Part shown: in pieces, positions 27,901-34,187 of the stretch
Position numbering within the stretch: position 1 is the stretch's first letter
How the letters are laid out: every line of letters starts with the position of its first letter
DNA from: CAZUTK01 sp964623265
GTDB taxonomy: Bacteria > Electryoneota > B3-LCP
NCBI GenBank assembly: GCA_964623265.1
Contig: CAZUTK010000005.1
Span: forward strand, 10,573 to 74,572
Length of the DNA: 64,000 nt
Reading direction: 5' to 3'
The notes under the pieces: generated by a model
What the model was told of the DNA's origin: nothing
What the model saw: the letters and a program-made list of their open reading frames with translations, nothing else
Databases searched by the model: none
Translations under genes and position numbers: made by a program

Positions 27901-28263
27901 CGGCTGGAGCCAGTCGTGATCCAGCAGGGTGCGCCGGATCTTGACCGTCTGATAGGTGGAATCTATCTCCGTGAAGGTCTTGAATTGAGGCGCGTCGGTC
28001 TTCAGGATCGCCGCGGTGGTGTCCGACAGGAGGGCGATCGAGAAGGAGAAGGGGCGGTTCCAGTTTCTCAGATCTATTGCTCCGCTGGTTTTCAGATCGA
28101 GGCGCAGGGAGAAGGAGGGTGCGGAAGTCGAATCCTGAGCGGCGGCGCCGCGGATGGTGAGAAGCAGACAAAGCGTGAGCAGGGGCGCGAGCGGAACGAT
28201 CCACAGAGGATGTGGGACGGGGTGCTTTTGACGGTTGCTGGCGACGATTGCTTCGGGAATCAC
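21913..28263 (-). CDS. sprA: SprA-family T9SS outer-membrane translocon
   Basis: A 2116-residue protein from a GTG start. A membrane signal (about 20-42) ends in RGAAA before QDSTSAP. The N-terminal part carries SprA features (ALTIEIPFKIKSKTFNKIFGGDRVRLRISGNI shortened here, then a repeated GEVGDKVSVEVDQDSERMFEFENSI element), later LRVSEVKKDIGRAARASADL, and hundreds of residues of alternating amphipathic strands to an aromatic-rich C-terminal barrel. SprA forms the very large single-chain barrel through which T9SS cargo crosses the outer membrane. Length is near the family's usual 2300-2500. A Pro-rich, Thr-rich insert occurs at about 1705-1760. It is followed by the cyclase-like gene. Three CTD-bearing cargo genes are in this window. 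Confidence 0.93.
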   Translation of the reverse strand: MIPEAIVASNRQKHPVPHPLWIVPLAPLLTLCLLLTIRGAAAQDSTSAPSFSLRLDLKTSGAIDLRNWNRPFSFSIALLSDTTAAILKTDAPQFKTFTEIDSTYQTVKIRRTLLDHDWLQPVVFTMDEYIAFRLRQDFIKAFRESALRELQKAAAGAGKEALTIEIPFKIKSKTFNKIFGGDRVRLRISGNINIQGGFRREGRSQVATVTGQSTDYSFHIDQTQRFKITGEVGDKVSVEVDQDSERMFEFENSIRLTYTGYEDEIIQKIEAGNISMQLAGTQLATFSGQNKGLFGLKSDIKVGALKLTTIASLEKGQKNKLTITGGAQQSSQSFDVTQPSVGRYYFLDKRFREQYKYFNTNMEHVADPNWKVDPTQFYVYKKFTLGSGTLPPDLIYAWAVNDTSALVNSSFYTKSNIESLLADSLLNDRNFQPGNFVPLDRSQYYLDTELGYLRLNSPLTPSDVLAIAYKTQSGETFGTLNPSTSMDSTAILKLLRPPNPLPTDDTYKLAWRHVYSLGGVNIEKDGFNLKIVYQPSGVSEIETLPYQGEPTTLLTLFGLDTRNETGQLQPDGKIDDNPNLIRYGYGELIFPDLQPFDPEGYYLVPLGGGTPSPAPYSQSLPDSLKIPAIYNSTVVYPSNFKIKVDYKSVQAIYQLGFNVLEGSEEVSLGGRKLQKGTDYVIDYYSGTLTILNEAALSPSANLEILYESGELFQLDKKTLLGVRGEYALWDQSFIGATALYLNERPLQDRVKVGNEPLRNFLWDVNTRLVFQPKFLTSAVDRLPLIETEAPSRFTVEVEYAQVHPNPNSLDNKATGDPDGVAYVDDFESIKKTTPLGIMRRQWTQASYPAGEIAGKRLGKFAWFNPFDQVAIEDIWPNRPTNANVAQRTHVLSFYFIPTSPDSNYFYNKQPLYAQSWNGVMKALSAGYADQQRAKYIEVMLKVNQGNKYDVKGKLHIDLGKISEDVIPNNVLDTEDKPLEGLLWGNGFLDDGEDTGLDGVAGTDPNDRWNSPGNPVSNDDWAYSPQDPYNVWQINGTENNKNDEGGRYPDTEDINRNNSLDLENNFFRYTIDLSETTVDPQREGFRPGGSWQLDSYLVSPPNAKHWKLYRIPIEAGVPIGSPSLTQIEFARVWVDGFEDSTLYEISIATLEIVGNEWEAVPVTTPADSAYERVSVEVINTYDNPYYIAPPGVAGYRDPVTDIVSQEQSLQLRINDLPRDSAGVVVRRLYDTFDLLEYRKLKMFVHGGGILNEEVFDQREIWMFFRFGADTTRNYYEYRQRVYPGWDVRNNIEIDLEELTKIKLERTNPNQRYAVLINGSDSLAVMGNPSISQVRQFTVGIIPRDGDVLATDGLQIWLDELRVSEVKKDIGRAARASADLTMADLLTLHGNLDIKDGDFHNVNTRVGTRANSLSGSATGTLQLQKVFDPKWGLSIPVSGNFSQSETVPYYFPNSDILIDQNDAAQMDTVKSFNRNFGAGVDISKNMPSANPVLKYTVDRLSAGYDFARQESTNPTTLYQHSTTNSADLGYNLTFGRPSLSFLTWLRSVPLLRKYSNAKLYWLITKLNLSLAGTEMVSQGRLRAGTLQYSHTFYLNKGLVSGWRPFENLTFDFNRTHKADLLKDPDNPKDLDDILRGDLAWERDIDINQTVTGSYTPRFFSWLDTDGRYSSGYHWAWQQPYASSGQSISNNTSLSASATLKLTQILKKPTSEPAAGARGAPDQREPGRPDKGMEPSVQPPPTPEFQPLPGDTTGHDSTRVDTTSMRGTEPDTTTREFLEIAKPKEKSALQDLWYALRYTVTRLRDIRVDYTQQNNWSDPLVDGQAGLGYQLGLNSRDYSKIDSAQFYTGYSTRSRSDDYKFKSGLDFTRNFKISLNYNYRWSRNESNSTNGTFAESQLYFFKTGGDSIDVFEIPIPEWSISWSGWEKFPAFQKIAETVTLENTFSGSRTTTWTERKENVNKYDYSRNFSPLLGINMTFKRGITANLRYNLTETGSVAKIPTSSKSRTKQSNLQLSASYSMKTGFQIPIPVWPFKNKRFKNNTTFALAFNMSNSRTENEAAGKFTETNFNKTWSVKPSLDYTFSNTVTGGMHFEYGSNKSKTGDSNFQEFGIRVNITIRG

Positions 28264-28272
28264 GAGAGCAGA

Positions 28273-28288
28273 GCCCTTCCTTTAGGGC
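28273..28288 (-). promoter_or_regulatory. Small hairpin over the putative sprA ribosome-binding site
   Basis: GCCCT (28273-28277) pairs with AGGGC (28284-28288). On the minus strand the loop and 3' arm contain AAAGGAAGG, the only purine-rich ribosome-binding candidate upstream of the sprA GTG, at a long spacing of 11 bases. The 5 bp stem may be chance. Confidence 0.25.
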
Positions 28289-28310
28289 AGTATGAAACGC
28301 GAACTTTCCC

Positions 28311-28341
28311 TTTGAATTTCGGGCGGTTTGATTTATATTTG
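28311..28341 (+). promoter_or_regulatory. Bacteroidota-type promoter for the gene at 28455
   Basis: TTTG (28311-28314), a 19 bp spacer, then TATATTTG (28334-28341) match the TTTG / TAnnTTTG consensus used by the primary sigma factor of Bacteroidota. It lies in the divergent region between sprA and the secreted protein gene, leaving a leader of about 105 bases before the ATG at 28455. Confidence 0.55.
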
Positions 28342-28454
28342 GGAACAAAGCACTCGCAACGAGAGTCGAACCCTCGGAAGTTTGAACTATGGCATGGCGG
28401 TTTTTGATCCGAAGAAACTGGATCTTTCGCTAACCGGATCTGGTGGAGAAGCCG

Positions 28455-29438
28455 ATGAAGATCGAACGATTGTGCGCGGGGATTCTGATCTTGTGCCTCT
28501 GCGCCTCGAGTATGGCTGCGGCGTGGACAAACCCACGAATTCAGAAGGAGCCGCTTCCGCTGCCGTATACCGCATCGGGGACCGGCGGCGCCGATGATGT
28601 CTCTTGGCTGGTGCGCGACGACGGCGTTCCCGTGTATTATTTCCCCTTACCCGATTCCTGGGATGATCATTACTTTAACGTTCGGTTCGCGGCTCCGGAT
28701 TCGGCGAAACTGATTCAGGCGGCGTTTCTCTTCGACCGGGTGCCCGGCGATACGATTTCGACGATCCCCGATATTCACGTTTTGATCTGGTCCAGCGCCG
28801 GCGTCACGCCCGCCAGCGCGCCCCACGAACCGCTCGATTCCCTCATTGTGGACGACAGCCTGATTCGGCTTTACCCGGATACCACCTACGTCTATCTGGA
28901 GACGCTGAATCTTTATTTCAATTATCCCGGAATGCCGAGCCAGTTCCATGTGGGGTGGGAACCCGATCTGTCGGACACGACGGACGGTCCGCTGGCGATC
29001 CTGGCGGATGACGGCATCCCTTCGACCAATTACAGCATCGAATGGTGGGGGGGGACGGTCAACGCCTGGCGCACCATTCAGCAGGATTGGGGCTGGGGGG
29101 TGAATTTCATGATTCGCGCTCAGGTGGAAGATCAGGCGACGGGGGTGCGCGAATGGCTGGATCCCATCGTCCCGCGTGCGTTCGATCTGCGGGGACCTTT
29201 CCCCAACCCATTTAACCCGCAAGCCACCTTTGTTCTGGAATTGCAGAAGCCGCAAGAATTGCAACTGCAGGTCTGGGATCTTTCGGGCAGGCTGATTCAG
29301 GAGATTGCGGCGGGCGTTTTTCCCGCCGGCAGGAGTCAGTTCACCTGGCGGCCTGAAAGTTTGGGTTCAGGGAATTATCTGGTGATGGTGCGATCCGGTG
29401 CAGAGACGCAAATCGTCAGAGCGACATTGCTGAAGTGA
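28455..29438 (+). CDS. Secreted protein with T9SS C-terminal sorting domain
   Basis: 327 residues from the ATG at 28455, which has GGTGGAG just upstream; the GTG at 28443 is less likely. A signal peptide (about 1-21, ending SSMAAA) is followed by an unrecognised, beta-rich domain of about 215 residues with many Asp, Trp and Tyr. The last 80 residues are a T9SS-type sorting domain: GPFPNPFNPQATFVLEL, VWDLSGRLI and a final NYLVMVRSG...ATLLK. The protein is therefore expected to cross the outer membrane through SprA, encoded divergently 192 bp away. Function of the passenger is unknown. Confidence 0.85.
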   Translation: MKIERLCAGILILCLCASSMAAAWTNPRIQKEPLPLPYTASGTGGADDVSWLVRDDGVPVYYFPLPDSWDDHYFNVRFAAPDSAKLIQAAFLFDRVPGDTISTIPDIHVLIWSSAGVTPASAPHEPLDSLIVDDSLIRLYPDTTYVYLETLNLYFNYPGMPSQFHVGWEPDLSDTTDGPLAILADDGIPSTNYSIEWWGGTVNAWRTIQQDWGWGVNFMIRAQVEDQATGVREWLDPIVPRAFDLRGPFPNPFNPQATFVLELQKPQELQLQVWDLSGRLIQEIAAGVFPAGRSQFTWRPESLGSGNYLVMVRSGAETQIVRATLLK

Positions 29439-29502
29439 TCAATCCGGAAGGATCCGCAGGTTGAATTGGTTTCGGACGGCGGATCCCGGGGAGAATAGAA
29501 GT

Positions 29503-29524
29503 GCCCACCTCTTTTGGGGTGGGC
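29503..29524 (+). terminator. Hairpin, possible weak terminator
   Basis: GCCCACC (29503-29509) pairs perfectly with GGTGGGC (29518-29524) around an 8-base loop. It is 65 bp after the stop of the secreted protein gene. There is no immediate U-run (the next Ts are at about 29531), so it may be an imperfect terminator or a leader hairpin of the small frame that follows. Confidence 0.35.
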
Positions 29525-29557
29525 GAACTGTTTTACGCAGTCGCGGAGGTTGCGATT

Positions 29558-29710
29558 ATGAAAAACCCCCTAAGACCGGAGGAAAGGAGAGAAAGACCGG
29601 TGCGAAGGGGGCAGAGGAAACAAGAAGACGGAGGCAATCAGAAAAAGCGGCGGCTCGCGGCCTCGGAATGTGCGCTGTGGTCATTCGAGGCAGTCCAGTG
29701 CAACGAATAG
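29558..29710 (+). CDS. Possible small basic protein, 50 aa
   Basis: An ATG with a good ribosome-binding site (GGAGG at 29545-29549, 8 bases before it) opens a 50-codon frame. The first 33 residues are very rich in Arg, Lys, Glu and Gln (RPEERRERPVRRGQRKQ); the end is more hydrophobic and has two Cys (SECALWSFEAVQC). I recognise no family. Compositional bias could equally come from a purine-rich non-coding tract, so coding status is uncertain. Confidence 0.3.
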   Translation: MKNPLRPEERRERPVRRGQRKQEDGGNQKKRRLAASECALWSFEAVQCNE

Positions 29711-30090
29711 ATGGGATGGGCACTGGGATTTAAAAAACACCCGCTGAAAGGGCGAATCCTCCCCCGAATATTACAGCGAGGTGGTTTTGTGCGAGCCGCA
29801 GCCGAACGTGCAATGTCAGAGAGCGAAAGAAACCAAAAAGAGGCGAAAAGTGCTTTCGGTATTTAATTAGTGCAATTTTCAGACCAGTTTTCAATAGTAT
29901 TGTATCTATAAAATAATCAGATCGTTAAAAAGTGAACGCCGCGTGGTTCACGCCGGTGAAGTGGTCGAAATCTTTCGTTTGCCGAAAAATATCAACCAGT
30001 TGTGGCTGAGGGGATCACATCTGGGAGAGAAATCGGAAAGATGAGGCGCATCGCCGCTGAGTGCTGTGATGCGGACGGGGGCGTCAAGGA

Positions 30091-31458
30091 TCAGGGCGAC
30101 AGCAAGCCGTGGCGCTTCAACTTGCTGCGCAGCGTCATCCGTCCGATGCCCAAGGCTTTCGCCGCGTGGGTGAGATTGCCCCGGGCTTCGGCGAGGGCGA
30201 GTTCGATCAGGTTGCGTTCCACTTCCTGCAGGGAGCGGGTCGGCAGGCTGGAGAGATCCAGCGGCGCGGCGGCTCCGCTGTGGATGAATTTGGGCAGGTG
30301 CTGCATTTCGATCACGTTCCCCCGGCAATAGACGAAGGCGCGTTCGATGACGTTCTTGAATTCCCGGACATTGCCAGGCCAGTCGTAGCGCTGCAGGGCT
30401 TCCAGCACTCCATCGGCGCTGCCCAGGACCTTTTTATTCGTCTTCTCGGAGTAGATGCCGATGAAGTGAGCCAGCAGATCGGGGATGTCCTCTTTGCGCT
30501 TTCGCAGCGGCGGGAGTTCGATCTCCATCACGTTGATGCGGTAGTAGAGATCGCGCCGGAAGAGTTCTTTCTGGATTTTTTCCTGCAGATTCTGGTTTGT
30601 CGCCGTGATCAGGCGGAAATCCGAGGTAAGCTTCTGCACGCCGCCGACGCGTTCGAATTCGCGGGACTGGAGTACGCGCAGCAGTTTGGCTTGGAAGGCA
30701 AGGGGAATATCGCCGACTTCGTCCAAGAAGAGTGTGCCGCTGTGCGCCAGTTCGAAGCGGCCCGGCTTGGCGCAGTCCGCGCCGGTGTAGGCGCCTTTCT
30801 CATGGCCGAACAGCTCGCTTTCGATGACGCCCTGCGCCAGGGATGCGCAGCTCAGCTTCACCAGAGGCCCGTCGCGGCGGGAGCTCGAGTAGTGGATGTG
30901 ATTGGCTAAGAGCTCCTTGCCTGTGCCGCTCTCTCCGGTGATGAGCACGGCGACGTCGGTGTCCGCCACCGAGCGGACTTTTTCGAACACTTCCTGCATT
31001 AACGGGGATCTGCCGACGATGTTTTCAATGCTGTATTTTTCGCTCAGCTCCTTCATAAAATAGGCGGTTTGATCCAAGAGCTTCTGCCTTTGGATCTCGC
31101 GAGAGATGAGGATGAACATCTCTTCCGGGTTGACCGGTTTTTCCAGATAATCCGCGGCGCCCAGCTTCATGGCTTTGACGGCGCTTTCCACGCTTCCGTG
31201 GCCCGTAATCAGGATCACCGCGGGTCTCTTCTCGCATTTCGCCCGCAGTTGTTCGAGGAATTCGATGCCGTTCATTTGCGGCAGGATCAGGTCCAGGAAG
31301 ACCAGATTGAAGCCGTCATCCGCGGTCAAACGCTGCAGCGCATCTTCGGCGCTGAACGCCGTCTCCGCAGCGTAGCCTTTCTGTTCGATGATGGCGGCGA
31401 GCGATTCGCAGAGTTCTCGGTCGTCGTCCACCAGCAGGATTCTGAATTTGCGATTCAT
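30091..31458 (-). CDS. Sigma-54-dependent response regulator (NtrC/AtoC type)
   Basis: 455 residues in three parts. Receiver (1-120) with D11/D12, phospho-acceptor D56, T85 and K107. AAA+ sigma-54 activation domain (about 145-375) with Walker A GESGTGKE, the sigma-54 contact loop GAYTGA, Walker B-like GTLFLDEVGDI and the arginine finger region LFRRDLYYRINV. C-terminal Fis-type helix-turn-helix (LAEARGNLTHAAKALGIGRMTLRSKLKRHGL). It binds DNA upstream of sigma-54 promoters and drives open-complex formation when phosphorylated. Its ATG overlaps the stop of the partner kinase gene. Targets are unknown; the operon's own upstream region contains a weak GG-N10-GC candidate. Confidence 0.96.
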   Translation of the reverse strand: MNRKFRILLVDDDRELCESLAAIIEQKGYAAETAFSAEDALQRLTADDGFNLVFLDLILPQMNGIEFLEQLRAKCEKRPAVILITGHGSVESAVKAMKLGAADYLEKPVNPEEMFILISREIQRQKLLDQTAYFMKELSEKYSIENIVGRSPLMQEVFEKVRSVADTDVAVLITGESGTGKELLANHIHYSSSRRDGPLVKLSCASLAQGVIESELFGHEKGAYTGADCAKPGRFELAHSGTLFLDEVGDIPLAFQAKLLRVLQSREFERVGGVQKLTSDFRLITATNQNLQEKIQKELFRRDLYYRINVMEIELPPLRKRKEDIPDLLAHFIGIYSEKTNKKVLGSADGVLEALQRYDWPGNVREFKNVIERAFVYCRGNVIEMQHLPKFIHSGAAAPLDLSSLPTRSLQEVERNLIELALAEARGNLTHAAKALGIGRMTLRSKLKRHGLLSP

Positions 31459-32708
31459 GCGGCACCTCTCGCCGGCAGGATGATTTCGAAACGGGTTCCG
31501 ACGCCGACATCGCTGGTCAGGTTGATGTCTCCGTTGAATTTCTTCACAATTTCATAGACCACCGACATCCCCAAGCCTGTGCCTCCGGAGGATTTCTTGG
31601 TCGTAAAGAAGGGGGTGTAGATCATTTTCTGAACCTCCTTCGTCATACCGACGCCCGTGTCTTCCACGACGATGTGAAGGTTTCGTGGGTTTTCCCCCGG
31701 TTCGGTTTGCTGCTGCGGCTCATCGCACCAGGTGCGAATGTTCAAGGTTCCCCCGTTGGGCATCGCCTGCAAGGCGTTGACGATCAGGTTGAAAAAGACC
31801 TGCGAGATGCGGGTGGGATCAATGAACGTGTCGGGGAGTTCGCGCAGGTCTTTGTTCAGTTGAATTCCGCTGGATTTGATCTCCTTTGCGAGGAGGGTCA
31901 GGCAGGCGTCGAGGATATCGTTGAGGTTCGTCTTGATCCATTCGATGGAAGGGCTGGGTGAACGAGAAAACGTCAGCAGGTCGCGGATGATCTTGCGGCA
32001 GCGTTCGATCTGGTTTTCGATCAGGTCGAACTGCCGCTTCATTTTGGCGGAGAGCTCCTTCAGTTCGTTCTTGATGAAGTAGCTGGAGTTATAAATGGTG
32101 CTGAGCGGGGTGTTGATTTCGTGCGCGACGCCGGCGGCCAATTGCCCCAGAGCGGACATCTTCTGGGATTGCAGGAGCTTCGCTTCCAGCTCCATTTTTT
32201 CGGTGACATCCCGGCAGATGAACTGCCAGCAGTCCACATTTTCGTACACGATCTCGCCCAGGATGCAGTCGAGATAGCGCTTGCTTCCGTCTGGTTTTTT
32301 CAGAATATGTTCCTGCCATAAGCCCTGTTCGTCGAACGCGATCTGGGTGAGGTTCAGGTCGTTCAGGTTTTTTCGGGTTAAATCGTCCTTGGACTGTCCG
32401 AAAAGAGCGACGGCTTTGGCATTCGCGTTGAGAATGCTTCCATCCTTTCTCGCCAGGATGAGCACAGCTTCCTGGGAGTTGTCGAAGAGGTTGCGGTATT
32501 TTTCTTCCGAAGCGCGCAGTTCCGCGGTTCGTTCTTCCACTTTGAACTCGAGCGTTTCGGCGTAGTCTTTGATTTGAGCGCGGGCTCGGCGCAGAAGGAC
32601 GTGGTTGGCGAGCAGTCTCGTCAGCAGGTAAAACAGCAGCACCATGAAGACGACGAAGGCGGCGAAGGCGAAGGTTACGTAAGTCTGGATTTGAGGTGTT
32701 TCAGCCAT
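31455..32708 (-). CDS. PAS-domain sensor histidine kinase
   Basis: 417 residues from the ATG at 32708; the frame stays open to 33110 but that part is antiparallel noise over the neighbouring membrane-protein gene. One membrane helix (about 11-30), a coiled-coil (about 38-68), a PAS domain (about 69-170), HisKA with H196 in AHEINTPLSTIYN, and HATPase_c with FNLIVNALQAM, DTGVGM and GTGLGMSV. Pairs with the sigma-54 activator downstream (ATGA overlap). The start overlaps the seven-helix membrane protein gene by 34 bp, so that protein is likely the sensory half of the kinase. Confidence 0.92.
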   Translation of the reverse strand: MAETPQIQTYVTFAFAAFVVFMVLLFYLLTRLLANHVLLRRARAQIKDYAETLEFKVEERTAELRASEEKYRNLFDNSQEAVLILARKDGSILNANAKAVALFGQSKDDLTRKNLNDLNLTQIAFDEQGLWQEHILKKPDGSKRYLDCILGEIVYENVDCWQFICRDVTEKMELEAKLLQSQKMSALGQLAAGVAHEINTPLSTIYNSSYFIKNELKELSAKMKRQFDLIENQIERCRKIIRDLLTFSRSPSPSIEWIKTNLNDILDACLTLLAKEIKSSGIQLNKDLRELPDTFIDPTRISQVFFNLIVNALQAMPNGGTLNIRTWCDEPQQQTEPGENPRNLHIVVEDTGVGMTKEVQKMIYTPFFTTKKSSGGTGLGMSVVYEIVKKFNGDINLTSDVGVGTRFEIILPARGAA

Positions 32709-33373
32709 GGGATGCTGACGAGCCAGAAGAGATCGGTGATGATCGCCGAATACGCCCCGAATTCGAAATTGCTGTGGAAGTTCAGTGCGATCAAGATGGT
32801 CGAAAGGCACTGCAGAAAAGAGTAAAGCGCCAGACCGAAGAACACGAAAAAAGCGCGGAAATCCAGTTCGAATTGGTCGCGGATGACGATGGACGCCAGA
32901 ATATAAACCGACCCCGCGAATAGAGAAAAGACCTCGATGAAATCCGCCTGGTTGATCGGTTCGAAGTCTTTGATCAGCTTCGCTCTGAAAATGCTGAGAG
33001 CGGCAAACAGAAAGAAAACAGTGATCAGGAGGTAATAGAGGCGCCGATTCCGTCCGGCGAAGAGATATTGTAAGGGGGCGTTGATTTCGTAAAGAAAGAG
33101 AACAATCCAATAAATGAAATAGGTGTGCGCATTGTTCTGCGTCAGAAGCATCGCCATCCCCCCCCAGAAGAGAAAATAATTGAAGAGGAGCGGAAACAGG
33201 AGAGGATTCGCCTGGATATCCAAGATCCTCGAACGGTAAAAGGCTGGCAATAGAATCAGTCTGAACGGTGTTTTCCTCTCATTCTCTAGGGCGAAGACAT
33301 ACCAGATCAGGATGAACAGGACGTTCAGGATGTCAAAGTAGTAATTGAGGAGACAATTGAGTAACCACCGCAT
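32675..33373 (-). CDS. Polytopic (about 7-helix) membrane protein, probable sensor partner of the kinase
   Basis: 232 residues, very hydrophobic, with about seven membrane helices (for example ILNVLFILIWYVFAL, LLFPLLFNYFLFWGGMAMLL, TYFIYWIVLFLYEI, LYYLLITVFFLFAALSIF, FFVFFGLALYSFLQCLSTILIAL). Short loops and the arrangement recall the 7TM modules found at the N-termini of some histidine kinases. Its end overlaps the kinase start by 34 bp. No ribosome-binding site is seen before the ATG, suggesting coupling to the small gene 13 bp upstream. I cannot name the family. Confidence 0.75.
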   Translation of the reverse strand: MRWLLNCLLNYYFDILNVLFILIWYVFALENERKTPFRLILLPAFYRSRILDIQANPLLFPLLFNYFLFWGGMAMLLTQNNAHTYFIYWIVLFLYEINAPLQYLFAGRNRRLYYLLITVFFLFAALSIFRAKLIKDFEPINQADFIEVFSLFAGSVYILASIVIRDQFELDFRAFFVFFGLALYSFLQCLSTILIALNFHSNFEFGAYSAIITDLFWLVSIPWLKHLKSRLT

Positions 33374-33386
33374 GGGGGGGCAGTCT

Positions 33387-33752
33387 TCACGGGATGGGTT
33401 TCGGTTTGTGGTTTCCCTTCATCGAGCAGGTGACGGAAACACCGCCGCCGGCGGCGGTCCCGACGACCAGAGCCGCATACTGCCCGGCGGATGTCGCGGT
33501 GATCCAGATGCCGTTTTCGTTCAGATACTTCACCGTGCCCGTCAGATCGCTCAGTTCGACCGTGGCGACATTGTCGAACTCGATGCCCGCATCTTCATAG
33601 AGCCGGATCTGATAATCGTTGTGGTAGATGTTGCGGGATTCATCGCCGTCGCTCAGCTTATCGCCCACGGAGGCGTCCACCCAAGTTTCGGAGGGAGCGA
33701 CCTTTTTCTGCGTGCCTTGCGGCGCAGTCAGGAATTCCGATAGGTATGCCAT
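33387..33752 (-). CDS. Small protein of unknown function heading the two-component operon
   Basis: 121 residues. Start chosen at 33752 because AAGGAGG lies six bases upstream; a directly adjacent ATG at 33755 is too close, and the longer frame to 33989 lacks a site. No signal peptide or membrane helix. The N-terminal half is polar and acidic (SVGDKLSDGDESRNIYHNDY); the C-terminal half is beta-like with a Gly-rich hydrophobic stretch (AALVVGTAAGGGVSV) and a Lys/Pro tail. It is the first gene of the four-gene operon, 13 bp before the seven-helix protein. I do not recognise it; it could be a target, a ligand-binding accessory or simply a conserved orphan. Confidence 0.65.
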   Translation of the reverse strand: MAYLSEFLTAPQGTQKKVAPSETWVDASVGDKLSDGDESRNIYHNDYQIRLYEDAGIEFDNVATVELSDLTGTVKYLNENGIWITATSAGQYAALVVGTAAGGGVSVTCSMKGNHKPKPIP

Positions 33753-33944
33753 CATCAACCTCCTTGCAGCAATTTTGGGGTTTATGAATGAAGCCGTCGA
33801 GTCGAAATTCAGATTCGGACTGCATCTGGAATCCCGGCGGGAGAATGTCCATTTACGTACGAACCATCCGCTAATTGATAATTTACAACCATTCTCTTCA
33901 ATTTTCAACAGAAAAAGACATATTTCTGTGATCCATTCGCCGGC

Positions 33945-33958
33945 GCAAGTCAAGCGCC
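33945..33958 (-). promoter_or_regulatory. Weak sigma-54-like promoter candidate
   Basis: On the minus strand AGGCGC-N5-TTGCG places GG and GC 10 bases apart, the invariant spacing of sigma-54 promoters, about 190 bp upstream of the operon start. Other consensus positions are poor (TGGCAC expected), and the same bases form an inverted repeat GGCGC/GCGCC. The operon encodes a sigma-54 activator, which makes autoregulation plausible but unproven. Confidence 0.2.
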
Positions 33959-34107
33959 TGGTCATCGGCTTCAGCCCATCGTGCTGCAATTTTGATTCTT
34001 AAATTCGCGCGTCTTAGAAAAAAAATCTTGGATTTGCCATAATTTCTTACTATATTTTTCAACCTTCTGCACAATTTTGCGTCGAAAACAAATAGTATAT
34101 CCAAAGA

Positions 34108-34141
34108 TTTGCTCACGACCCCATACCGATTTTATGATTTG
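34108..34141 (+). promoter_or_regulatory. Candidate promoter of the C25 peptidase gene
   Basis: TTTG (34108-34111), 21 bp, then TATGATTTG (34133-34141) approximate the Bacteroidota TTTG / TAnnTTTG pattern with one extra base in the second element. It leaves a leader of about 40 bases to the ATG at 34188. Confidence 0.3.
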
Positions 34142-34187
34142 GAGCCGGGACCGTCGAACTTACACAGCTATCTGACGAGAGGACGAA

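Larger units (their letters stand above)
29439..30090. other. 652 bp region without an established gene
   Basis: Between the secreted protein and the response regulator. It holds a GC-rich hairpin (29503-29524), a possible 50-residue basic reading frame (29558-29710), a strongly purine-rich plus-strand tract (about 29576-29660) and an AT-rich segment (about 29860-29935). I tested the purine-rich part by eye against RNase P, tmRNA and SRP RNA signatures and found no match. No terminator with a U-run is visible for either flanking gene. Confidence 0.5.
33756..34187. other. 432 bp divergent intergenic region
   Basis: An AT-rich region between the two-component operon (minus) and the C25 peptidase gene (plus). 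It should hold both promoters: the weak sigma-54-like element on the minus strand (33945-33958) and a Bacteroidota-like candidate on the plus strand (34108-34141). No short frame with a ribosome-binding site and no RNA gene was recognised. Confidence 0.6.

Noticed and set aside
28360..28380. GTTCGA-containing stretch on the minus strand resembling a tRNA T-arm
   Set aside because: The 7-base loop is out of register with the T-loop and no acceptor or anticodon arms can be drawn.
29576..29660. Purine-rich tract considered as RNase P, tmRNA or SRP RNA
   Set aside because: None of the conserved sequence blocks of those RNAs is present.
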